Positions 54,513 to 64,000 of a DNA stretch of 64,000 nt are shown here, in pieces. The translations under genes were made by a program, and so were the position numbers. The stretch comes from Cokeromyces recurvatus (taxonomy: Eukaryota; Mucoromycota; Mucoromycetes; Mucorales; Mucoraceae), in the NCBI RefSeq assembly GCF_025118155.1, contig NW_026251426.1, forward strand, positions 124,001 to 188,000, written 5' to 3'. The stretch's first letter is position 1. Each line of letters starts with the position of its first letter. The notes under the pieces were generated by a model. The model did no database searches. It worked only from the letters and a program-made list of their open reading frames with translations, and was not told the DNA's origin.

Positions 54513-56411
54513 TTAATCCTCTTCTTCTTCTTCTCCAGAAGAAGGACCCTGAGCATCTGAATCATATTCTTCAGGGACATCACTTTCACTATCGGGTGCA
54601 AAATCCTCATCAGCTAAAGAAAGATTAAAAAAAAAAAAAGTTCTAGTTAGAAATTTATGTTTGTTGGGAGAGAGGGAAAAAAAAAGGTTAACTTACGACT
54701 TTCATCTTCATCGCTATAACCATCATCGGTAGGACCGTTACCAGTCCTGCGTTTCTTTCTAGAATCATATTCATCCTCATCCTCATCTTCCTCATCTAAC
54801 TCTGCAAGATCTGTATAAGTCAAAATTGTTTCTTCATTACCCTCAGACTTGACCTTAATCTTCTTTTGCTTCAAATAATCTTCAATATTGGCATACTCTT
54901 CTCTGTTAATACTAGAGAATTGAATATCATTGCCACTCTTCATGTTAATTTTCATATCGAATGTACGCGAACTACCGCCTGACTGACCAACACGGGAGAA
55001 AGTAACGATAGAAATCTCGTTCAATGGAATATATGTAGGAGGTTTAGGAATAAATAATAAACATTTATCCAAGGGATAAAGGAAGCCTTCATTAGCTTTC
55101 ATTGAGCATTTAAGTGCAGTGGCACCATGATGACTTCTGTAAGTACTTTGAGTAATTGCTTTTCTTCCTGTTAAAGCTTGGAAGACATTACTAACGACTT
55201 CAAATGTAGGTGCATCATAATGCTTTTGGAGCTTATTCTCATATTTCTCATCTAAAGTTTGATCTTCCAAGTTTAAGTCTACATCAATCTCTTCTTCACG
55301 CACAAACTGAAATACAAGGAATGGATATTTTGTTTGTCCCTGTCTAAGAGGTGGATCCAAACCAATCTGGTAAAGAAGAAAATTCGAAAATAAATAAATG
55401 TAATATTTTCAATTCTTTTTTTTTTCTTTTTGCTGATCTACGTTACCACAAATAAAACATGCACTTCATCGGGTTTTAAAAGTAAAAATAGTTTGATGAT
55501 ATTGGAATAAAGAATCTTGTAATCGTATGTTTTACCACGCAAGCGAAGAAAGTCTTGATACATATCGATATTGTAACGACCACGAGGTGTCAAGCATAAT
55601 GCTTCTTGGAATTGTACAATATTTTCTGTTGTCATTTGACTGAGTTCTAGCTTGGATTTTACAGTTTCATAAAATACCATGTCAGCATTTACTTCTTCTT
55701 CCTCTTCATCTACATTAGCATCATCCGTCACTTCTTTAGCAACTGTACCAGGAATATAAAAGGTAATGTCCATTAACTCATCTACTTTTTTGGGATCAAT
55801 GCCATCAGGAGCAGGTTGTCCGGGATCAACAAAGTTGATGGCTACTTCATTTTTACCAGGCTTATTGGTTGCAATAGCTTGTTCAAGAGGTAATTCAAAC
55901 ATAGTTTTATTTCCAACATTAAAAGTAAGATTGGATCCTTTTTTTTTTAAAGAAAAGTTGTTAAGAAAAAAAAACATCTTTAAAAAAAAAATCATTAATC
56001 CTTACCTTGAAACTCTGTTTTACCCCAATTCCAACCTTTAACACTCACTTCTTTAATTTCAACTGTGATCTTATAAAATATTCTAGCTGCCTCCTTTAAT
56101 TCTTCCAAATCCTATACATGATTGTTAGTTGATCGTTTAATTAATAGTGACCAATTCGAAATAAAGGAACTCACTTCAAGTTTAAACCCATCAAATCGTA
56201 ATATAGTATTGTCCTTTTGTACAATTCTTAATTCATATCCTCTTGCAGCTCTAAGCCAAGTCATTTTTTTAAGATCATCCGTAGCAACAATGATCGTACG
56301 ATCACGTCCTCCTTTCCAACCAAGACCATTTTGTGATAAACGAAAACGACCCAAGTCAGGTTGAAGTCCACAATAAATAGAGTTGAAATCTACATTTTTT
56401 TTATCTGACAT
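54513..56411 (-). CDS. POB3: FACT complex subunit Pob3 (SSRP1 family)
   Basis: Five exons (56411-56175, 56111-56006, 55937-55447, 55366-54697, 54613-54513), 534 residues, close to yeast Pob3 (552). With Spt16 it forms FACT, which loosens and rebuilds nucleosomes during transcription and replication. N-terminal dimerisation domain (FNSIYCGLQPDLGRFRLSQN, GWKGGRDRTIIV), then the SSRP1 middle domain as tandem PH folds (NLTFNVGNKTMFELPL, CLTPRGRYNIDMYQDFLRLR, KTYDYKILYSNIIKLFLL, LALTG-like region RKAITQSTYRSHHGATALKC, GFLYPLDKCLLFIPKPPTYI), and an acidic C terminus (DLAELDEEDEDEDEY, SSGEEEEED). No HMG box follows, as usual in fungi where Nhp6 supplies it. The third exon's acceptor follows an A10 run. 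Confidence 0.95.
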
Positions 56412-56643
56412 TATTGCTGTTGTATATTATAATATATGATTATTTGACGATTAAAAAAATAAAAAAAAAAAAAGATTTTTAATTTGGTATTTTATTTTTT
56501 TACGCGCCTTTTTTTTTTTTTTTTGAATGACAAACTCCGCTTTTCGTGTGTATCAATGGTAGTAGTGGAGATACCTGACTTATTTTTTTTCTTTTTTTTC
56601 ATAATATATCTTTGATTCTTTAAATTTTAACAATTTTAAGGAA

Positions 56644-57001
56644 ATGGATTTTTCACCTTATTCACCATCACCAGATGAAGACAGAAATTTACGCATACCT
56701 AATAAAAAAACAAAACAACAATCAAAACAGCCTGTTTATAAGTCATACCAATCGGGAGATCCCGATTCCTATGCAGAACAAGGCCTTTTAAACAATGACT
56801 TTGGTGCAGAAAGTAGTATTAATCATAACAGTAGTTTACCTGTTTTCAATGGAAACCAAGATGTTCGCGTTAATAAGTATGAAACTTCTTTACCTATTCG
56901 AGTTGATATTGAAGCAGCTTTGGCTTATGTTTTAGGCCCAATTACTGGTACAGTTTAATTCACCTATTACTGCATAATTTTTCCTCATTTAAGACTGATT
57001 C

Positions 57002-57032
<31 letters not shown>

Positions 57033-57489
57033 ATAATCTCTAACTCACTTCAATAAGGTCTATTATTGTTAATTCTCGAAAGACAGAATGATTATGTTCG
57101 ATTCCATGCATGGCAGGTAAATAAAACAATATGAAATAAGAATTATTCTGACATAAACTATATATAGTCATCACTTACATTCTCAGCTTTGATGCTTGCA
57201 CAATTTGTTTTATTGTTTATTTCGACATTTTTATCTTGGATCTTGTTTTTCTTTAGTATTTTTCTTTTAATTTGGTTAACGTAAGCCCAAGTTTATTATT
57301 ATTATTATTTTTTTTTCCAAGATAAATTGACTTCTAACTGGAATAATATGATGGGGCGGGTTTATTTCATTTTATTTTATTTTTATACATATTCTTAGGT
57401 ATCGAGCCTATTTAGATGGTGTATCACTGGAAAGATATGAAGTGCCATATTTTGGTATAATTGCATCAGAATATGTAGATACTGAATAA
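56644..57489 (+). CDS. UPF0132/DUF4870-like small membrane protein
   Basis: Exons 56644-56947, 57058-57116, 57168-57280 and 57399-57489 give 188 residues. A hydrophilic N terminus rich in Ser, Pro, Lys and Asn (about 1-85, SPSPDEDR) precedes a membrane part: AALAYVLGPITGLLLLIL, then ERQNDYVRFHAWQSSL, then a very hydrophobic stretch (AQFVLLFISTFLSWILFFFS), ending TYRAYLDGVSLERYEVPYFG. The VRFHAWQS turn between the first and second helices is the hallmark of the UPF0132 family found in bacteria and eukaryotes. Function unknown. POB3 is transcribed divergently about 230 bp upstream. Confidence 0.82.
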
Positions 57490-57726
57490 ATTATACCTTA
57501 TAGAACAAGATAATAACTATCATTGTTACTTTGCTTATTTCTTTAATAAAACAAATGAATACACTTCTTTTTATGCCGACACTTTATTATGCAGCTAAAT
57601 ATAATAAATTACTTGATAATACTTTTTACTCCTCTTTATATATATTAAATAAACATTTCTTCTTTTTTTGTTTATGATAGATATGAGTTCATTAAAAAAT
57701 TAAAACGAATATGTAAATAAATAATT

Positions 57727-59725
57727 TTAGCTGGTATAAGAACTACAGTCTTTTGAAGATGTTTCATCTGATACAGTAGAAATAGTAGGAGAATTACTTA
57801 TACTACCCCTTGGCGCTCTATTCTGTATCATACGACGAGTTGCTTGTGCTATTTTCATTAAAATATAAGAAAAAAAAAGAGCATATTATATGTTTACATA
57901 CCGTGTTTAGCTGCTGCGTATTTGTCTAATTTGTCTATAACATATTCTAATTTCGTTAACCAACTATTTCTTTCTTTATCTGAATTCATATGAAGAATAT
58001 AAACAGTAGGTCCAGCAATGAATGTGGTATTTAAATTATCTACACCTGAGAATGAAGAAACGATTTCAATACAGTTTAAAATACCATCTATTTCATCCTT
58101 TGGTATAGCGCGTACTCTAGCTCGTTCTAATGTTAAATGACCTTTGTATTGCAATTTTATCACTTTCCCTTCAACTTTCGTTTTAGCAAAGACTAACATA
58201 TCGCTAAATAATATATAACGTCTTTCTTCTCCCAATGATTTCGTACTTGGTACAACTCGAGATAATTGTCCTTGAATGATTAGCCTTCTTTCTGCTCTTA
58301 CACTAAATGGAGCGCCTTGAAGAGCTTGATGTATCATAAGTACTTGATCTACGTTATTAGCATCTAAAAGTCTGAATAAGAAATGAAAAAAAGGGATATA
58401 TGAATATATATGAATATATATTAAAATGTGTTATTTTTAACTCTACTAAATGACTAAAAAAAAACATACATACTTGTCGTGAATAGAATGCCGAAAGTGT
58501 TGAATCCATGATTTTGAAGCTTGTAAACCTACATAGTCTGGATGTAGAGAAGAAGTGACTTCGGCCAACTTTGTAATTACATCTACATATCGATCAATAC
58601 ATCTAACTGGTAGTTGAATTAAAGAAAGTAAGCTAGCACCTTTTAATGATTTATCCTTGTGTGCAGTCTATGTATATGTATTCAAAAAAAAAAAAAAAAG
58701 GTAAAAGAAGAATAGTTTAAATCTAACCTAGCAATAATATATATATTTATATACGTATATATAATATCTATGCAATACATACAGCAATAAACTTTTTAAA
58801 TGGTTGATACCTCGTCAATCTTTCATAGGTTGTAAGGGTAATAGCATAATTATTCAGATATACACGATAGCATTCCAAGTTCGGAAACTACAAAATATAT
58901 AAAAATATATATTTTCAATAAATTTTGTATTCCTTTTCATGTAGTAGTCAATGTTACCCAAGCTTGAAATACATCGGACAAAATTTGTGTTGGTCCCCAG
59001 ATTCGTAATCTATTTTATAATTTTAGTTGATACCGAGATCATTTATTTATTTATTTATTTATTTTACATGCCTTTCTTGTAGACTTTTTAATGTAAGACG
59101 ATGAACATGAACTAATTCTTCAAAATTTCCAAATAACCAACGAAATTCCCTTTCTGTACACACCATTTTTTTTATTCCGAGAAAGTTGAACGGAGTGTGT
59201 GCTGTTGTGTCCTTTCTTAATGGTAATAGAAATAACCGCATAACCAATTCGAGTGACTCTGTGTAAGCTTCTTCTGATGTTAAAAGATTGTTTATCAACG
59301 TTTCTCTGCTCCGATGTACATTCTCGTGGTCTAAAGTAAGTAAGTAAGTAAAGAAGTAAATAAATAAATAAATATTTTCTAATATTACCAATTAATCCGT
59401 TATCAATGTCTTCATAATCTAATGTATCAATGATATCAAATTCTTCTACTGAATTATTTGTAAACTCAATAGCAGACGAATTTGACGTTGATGCATCACT
59501 ATGATGTTCATCCATAAAAGAAGAAAAAGTTGATGTGGCTGTTAATCCACTGGTATATTTACTTGTATTTATTGAGCTAGTGATACTATTTCGACGGCTA
59601 ATGTTGTTATGTCCTATTGTCATATCACTGATGCTATCATTACTACTAATACTGCTTCTCCGTCGTTGTAATGAAATGATTTTTTGCTGCTTCTTATTCA
59701 TGATACCATTTGATAAAAAAGTCAT
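57727..59725 (-). CDS. Rho guanine nucleotide exchange factor (DH-PH)
   Basis: Seven exons (59725-59389, 59330-59072, 59009-58958, 58887-58783, 58667-58474, 58371-57902, 57848-57727), 512 residues. It should switch a Rho/Cdc42-type GTPase on. The first ~110 residues are Ser/Asn-rich. The DH domain (about 115-310) has RSRETLINNLLTSEEAYTES, EFRWLFGNFEELVHVH, QILSDVFQAW, YRVYLNNYAITLTTYERL and the conserved helix SLLSLIQLPVRCIDRYVDVI. The PH domain (about 330-470) has RLIIQGQLSRVVPS, RRYILFSDMLVFAKT and NSWLTKLEYVID. A short Ser-rich tail ends the protein. The second intron seems to start with GC instead of GT, since only GCATGT keeps the phase. No BAR, CNH or CH domains. Confidence 0.9.
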
Positions 59726-59861
59726 TTAATTATCTAGAAAAGAAAGAGAAAGAAAGGAAGAAAGATAAAAAAAAAAAAAGTTCCTAGTAATTACAATTAT
59801 AAAACTAAACCTTTTCAATAAGCTATAAAGCTGATATTGAAAATAAGTGGTGAACAAAATA

Positions 59862-59901
<40 letters not shown>

Positions 59902-60797
59902 TAACCAGTAACAAGGGATAGTAGCATCTTTTACTCGAAGAATAAAGAAGAGTAAGTAGCATGATATGATTAAACTTGAACATAGTGTCTTTATTACTTT
60001 AATTTTGTAATGGGTAAAAAGAAAAAATGGTTCTCATTTATTAAATACGACAATTTTAAGAATACAAGATAGTTGGCTTATTTTTTTTTTCGGGTTAATC
60101 TGATAACTTGTATCATAATGGTATGTATGTTCAAGGTATTTTTTATTAATAATAACTATGTCATATTCTACCTTAACTTTAATAAAGATCGAGTAAAATG
60201 TAGATAAAGAGCTATGTCAAATCATTTTCTTTATTGTCCTAAATAAACAAAATAGTAACACAGATAAATACTACCTTACTAAATTATACCGAATTGTCCA
60301 AAGCGCTCCTAGTATTTATTTATATCTATTCCATCATTAATATAGTATTCAGTGGGCTGTGCAAAATGATGCTTTTTCTTATTTTATTTTTTTTTCTTCT
60401 TCTTCTTGGACATTAAATAATTTTACGAGTGATATAATTCATGATATTAAAATAAGCTTACACATTTATAATTATTTCTAAGCATGTTGCACAGGAAGTT
60501 ATTTCTGTGATAATAACCTTATTTAACCCCTTCAATCTTTCTGCCTCCCCCCACCCCACTTAATAATTTAAGCTCCAAATCACAGCAGTAGCATTATTAT
60601 AAATGTGTAATAAAGTTAAATACTTGTATTCGTATTTCTAAACAAACTATTTAAAGATAGTACAAAAAGAAAAGTATATATGAGACTCATTAGGTCATTC
60701 ATTTTATATGTTTATAAAGTTAAATAGATAGTTTCTAATATAACACTTTTATATAAAAAGGTATACAAATATATGATATGTTGGCTTTTTTCTTTTT
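59726..60797. other. Intergenic region
   Basis: Upstream of the RhoGEF and downstream of PEX19. T run at 59868-59900 and AT-rich sequence; no supported gene. Confidence 0.5.
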
Positions 60798-61844
60798 TCA
60801 CATAATCGTACAGTTTTCTAAATCCTTTAAATCAGGCATATTTTCTGGATTTCCTCCTAAATTCATACCAGGGGCCATTTCATCTAAAAGATCGGCTGGT
60901 GGTTGACCCAAATTTTGCATCTTTGTCATCAGATCCATAATCTCTTTAGCTTGGATTTCATTTTTTTCATCAAACTCAGGTGCTTCATATTTTGCAACTA
61001 TCTGTTGACAGATGAGATATTGTTCCTTATAATTTTCATAGTCTGATGTATTAGCATTATCTTTGTGTGCCTCCAACCAAGCAGGATATTTTCCACTGAG
61101 ATCTTTCATAGGTTCATAAAGTAGTTCCTTTGACATTAATTGACTCATCATTCCTTCCAAAACACCTTCAAATTCCCCATTATCAGCCAAAGCTTCCATT
61201 TGTTTCATAAGCTCTGCCATAAAAGCATCCTCTGATTCTTCTGCTATGGAAGACTATAATTCCCCCCAGAAAATAAATAAGTTATTTTGTATAAAAAAAA
61301 AAAAAAAAAAAAAGCTCCTACATCAATTTCTTTTGAACTATTTTTCAGTTTATTGAGCGTTTTATCAATTGTTTCTTGAAAAGAAGAAGGAGGCTTGGGA
61401 ATATCTTTATTTGTTTCTACTGTAGTTGCAGTCTCTTTATCAAATGAAGCCCATACTTTTTCAAAAGCTTCTTTCATTTCATCATTATTTTCAGTTTCCA
61501 TTTGTCCCATTAGTTGTTCCATACCAACAGCCAATTGTTTTGCAAACTCTTCACTGTTAAATAAATCATCTAATTCAGGTTCAATAGGATCTTTAGCATG
61601 AATGGTTGTATTTGTCTTTTTTGGTTCTTCTTTATTTTTTATGGCTTGTGTCTCATGTGTAGACAGCTTTGACATGTCATCGAGAACATCTAGATTAATA
61701 AAAAGAATACAAACCAATCATAACATCTTAATATTTTAAACAGAAAAAATAATAATAGATGAGAGTATGTTTACCATCTAACAAGTCATCAATGTCAGAT
61801 TCATCATCTTGAATTTGCGTTTTATTCTCTAAATTTGAGGACAT
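60798..61844 (-). CDS. PEX19: Peroxisomal membrane protein import receptor Pex19
   Basis: Three exons (61844-61775, 61689-61322, 61253-60798), 297 residues, the usual size. Pex19 binds newly made peroxisomal membrane proteins in the cytosol and docks at Pex3. The N terminus is acidic and disordered (DDESDIDDLLD, DDVLDDMSKL) with the Pex3-binding region, the middle has ELDDLFNSEEFAKQL and GMEQLMGQME, and the C-terminal helical cargo domain includes GMMSQLMSKELLYEPMKDLS, FDEKNEIQAKEIMDLMTKMQ and GQPPADLL. The protein ends CTIM, a CaaX box that is farnesylated in Pex19 proteins. Confidence 0.95.
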
Positions 61845-61946
61845 TGAAATAATTTTCTTGTTTTAATTTACAAATAAATAAGAGGGGAACGTTTGCGTGA
61901 AGGAGAGGAGGGATTATTTGCTGGGAATTAATCAAGAAAACGATTA

Positions 61947-62143
61947 TTAATTTTCTCGAGGATTGTCTGAGAAAAAAAGCATGTGAAAACGGGGTGCACA
62001 TAACAGAAGACGACGTTTTTTTTTTTTTTTTTTTTTTTTGTAAAAGATAATATATAACAATGTGATGTCTCCTCCCTCTTTTGCGTCATAATTTCAGGCT
62101 TAGTATTGTAGACTTGATATTCTTCTTTATCTTTTGAAGGCAT
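61947..62143 (-). CDS. Possible 34-residue protein
   Basis: ATG 62143 opens MPSKDKEEYQVYNTKPEIMT. An intron from CATT|GTTATA (62058) to CTCAG (61967) gives a phase-consistent end YNPREN. It is short, charged, and placed in the gap between PEX19 and a plus-strand gene. No family is recognised and the donor site is weak, so it may not be real. Confidence 0.3.
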
Positions 62144-62335
62144 GCGCTAACTCCGCTTTTTTTTTTTAGTTATTTCAAACATAGAGTTATGTCATAATGA
62201 TTTTTTTTCATCACTAAACTAAGTGACGTTTTTTATTCATATTATGCAGCTAAGAAATAAAGGAAAGATATAAAAGATATAAAAGAAAAGATTAAATTGT
62301 ATCTTTTTTTTCATTATTATTTGTATTAAAACAAT

Positions 62336-62677
62336 ATGCCTAACACAAAGAAACCTGAAGATTTAGATATTCCTCCTGCCCAAGTAGTTGGTGGTATGAG
62401 AGTTAAGCAAACGGATCCCCGTCGTATTCCCTTGAAGGAGCAAACCAAAGATACTGTAAATGATGAACAAAATGAAGATGAGCAACAAGTCCTTGACCAA
62501 GAAGAAGAATTCATAAAAGATCAAGAACGTATGCGTCAACGAGCTCTCCAAGAAAGACAAGCTCGTGATATGCAAAGTCATACTGCCTCTCGTCAAGCCA
62601 ATGTTAATGCAAATCCTGGCACACATGTCTCGCAAACTATTAGGCAAGGTATTCAACCCAGATCTTTAAATCATTAA
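62336..62677 (+). CDS. Small hydrophilic protein, possibly DAP-like
   Basis: Single exon, 113 residues, starting MPNTKKPEDLDIPPAQVVGG. The N-terminal PPAQVVGGMRV resembles the PPAVKAGGMRI start of death-associated protein 1 (DAP/DAPL1). The rest is a charged Gln/Glu/Arg-rich helix (DQEEEFIKDQERMRQRALQE) and a Gln/Asn/Ser-rich tail, unlike animal DAP. Likely disordered with a coiled-coil middle. The DAP link rests on one short motif. Confidence 0.6.
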   Translation: MPNTKKPEDLDIPPAQVVGGMRVKQTDPRRIPLKEQTKDTVNDEQNEDEQQVLDQEEEFIKDQERMRQRALQERQARDMQSHTASRQANVNANPGTHVSQTIRQGIQPRSLNH

Positions 62678-63018
62678 GGAAAAGAAGAGATGATGAAAAT
62701 ATATACAATTTTTTTTTTTTGTAAATAATTTTTTTTTTCACTTTTCTCTTAATAAACTGTTGTATGTATAAATTTTGGTTTATAACACTGTGAACTTTAT
62801 AATTTTTATCATATAAAAATAGCCTCGCTTTTTTTTATTTTTTCCTTTTTTTTCCCCTTTTCCTTTTTCTTTATTTTCTTTTTCATTTTTTGTCTCCTTT
62901 ATATTAATTTATCTTTATTCAGAAGGAAAAAAAAAAGTCAAAGAATACTACTTCTTTAAATTCCACTCCCCCCCTTTTCTTTTTATCATTATTTCTTTGT
63001 ATATAAAAAGAAAGAAAG

Positions 63019-64000
63019 ATGAATTCAACAGTAGTCATTGAAGGAATGGACTTGCAACATTATTTTGAACAACAATACGATATAGAAGCAGCCTTATTAC
63101 CTTCAACAGCAAATCATTATATGGAAAACATGGATGAATTTAAAGAAGTAGAAGAAAAGGACTTTGCAGCATTGAATAATACACTATTGATAAAAGAGGT
63201 CAGTTTGTATGTAATAATGAAGATGATGAATAAATACATATAATATAATATAGTCAGAAATATTTGCTTTAAAGGAGGTGATATTTAAATGGAGAAATAG
63301 AGCTTTAGAAGCAGAATTAAATTATTTTGGTAATGATTAGATTAAATATAATACGTACATATATTAAAATAATAATTTTGAAGATCAACTACAATTATTG
63401 CAAGCACGATACGAGCATGAATTGAAGTCGATGAATTCAAGATATCAAAGAAAATTGAATGAAAAAGAAGACATGATCAATAATCTAAAAGAACAAGTAG
63501 ATTACCTGATAATTCAACGAAATAACCAGCAAGAAGAAGAAGAAGAAGACAATGATAGTCGTATGTTTATTTTATTACTGCTATTACTTTTTATAATAGT
63601 CATGTCACTTATTATATTCTGAGTAACATTCTAATAGTTTCATCTTTTGTTACTGATGAGGATTCAAGTATTATTTACAACGAGGTAAACACATATATAA
63701 CAAAGGCTGTTCCTTAAACTTTTTTTATTTTATTTTATTTATTTTCTCCTTATGATCAAAGAAACAAGAATTTGATGATAACGTTAAAAAAGAAACCAGT
63801 GAATCAAAAGTAATTCTTGATAATATTCAAGTATGTAAAATAAACTATCTACATAATATCTATCTACAAATATATGTTAACAAAAAAAAACATGTCTATT
63901 ATAGAATGCTGTATGTGCTATTGAGAAAGAACTCAACTTTCATTTAACTATGAATGAAGAGCATTATTATTATCCTCGTAAATCTCCTGCTTATATCTCA
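63019..64000 (+). CDS. Coiled-coil protein, 3' end outside window
   Basis: Exons 63019-63198, 63254-63329, 63384-63560, 63638-63684, 63762-63830 and 63905 to the edge keep one frame for over 190 residues. The N terminus is acidic (MNSTVVIEGMDLQHYFEQQY), and a coiled coil follows (SEIFALKEVIFKWRNRALEA, YEHELKSMNSRYQRKLNEKE), then an acidic run and a Ser-rich region. The last exon (ELNFHLTMNEEHYYYPRKSP) is still open at 64000. I cannot name the family; a cytoskeletal, kinetochore or trafficking scaffold role are all possible. The frame at 63560-63622 running into a hydrophobic stretch is intron. Confidence 0.72.

Noticed and set aside
14728..56411. Functional cluster of chromatin genes (FYRN/FYRC, SET2, EPL1, POB3)
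   Set aside because: They are spread over 42 kb among unrelated genes with no shared regulatory sequence visible; co-location may be chance.

Overview
The window looks like nuclear DNA of an early-diverging filamentous fungus, most probably Mucoromycota/Mucorales. It is AT-rich with very long A/T homopolymers. Its genes carry many short (about 50-80 bp) GT-AG introns, and its proteins are fungal types: Set2 with an SRI domain, Pob3 without an HMG box, Syp1/FCHo, an Rsp5-type arrestin adaptor, and a GH18 chitinase with a CBM19-like module. The order is inferred from gene types and mobile elements, not from a marker. All splice models were made by eye: I required GT(GC)-AG borders, matching codon phase and protein-family continuity.

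Positions 1-10,140 are a nest of mobile elements. They include a dead Tc1/mariner element cut by the window edge (to 1542), a gag-protease ORF of a Ty3-like retroelement with five in-frame stops (1547-3682), and a pair of direct ~500-bp LTR-like repeats (3862-5972 and 8340-8834). The first LTR-like repeat is split by a Tc1/mariner element with an open transposase (3978-5579). Between the repeats lie a frameshifted gag-like ORF and an inverted-repeat structure (6453-8339). A LINE 3' remnant and a solo Tc1 right end follow.

Positions 11,689-31,700 are gene-dense: an ISCA1-type Fe-S assembly protein, an orphan gene, an FYRN/FYRC protein head-to-head with SET2, a 201-aa ORF without an ATG, an EDEM-type GH47 mannosidase, a probable GPI-anchored Cys-rich protein, a 76-aa protein head-to-head with an EIF1AD homologue, a DHHC palmitoyltransferase, POLD2, mitochondrial PSD, a small CaaX protein and a Cys-rich secreted-type gene with no visible start.

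Positions 31,900-37,090 are gene-poor. They hold a tRNA-Asp(GTC), a candidate 2.7-kb element with terminal inverted repeats, and a degenerate coding fragment. Positions 37,092-42,497 carry a muniscin (F-BAR + MHD) and an alpha-arrestin, both linked to endocytosis. After an empty 4.4 kb come the chitinase, EPL1, a decayed IS630/Tc1-type element, POB3, a UPF0132-like membrane protein, a DH-PH RhoGEF, PEX19, small genes and a coiled-coil gene cut by the right edge.

Four genes act on chromatin or transcription (FYRN/FYRC protein, SET2, EPL1, POB3), but nothing in the sequence ties them into a cluster. The most unusual material is in the mobile elements: two different Tc1 families whose ends both carry an inverted pair of the same motif, an undescribed inverted-repeat unit, and a 2.7-kb TIR-bounded unit with a motif cluster at one end.
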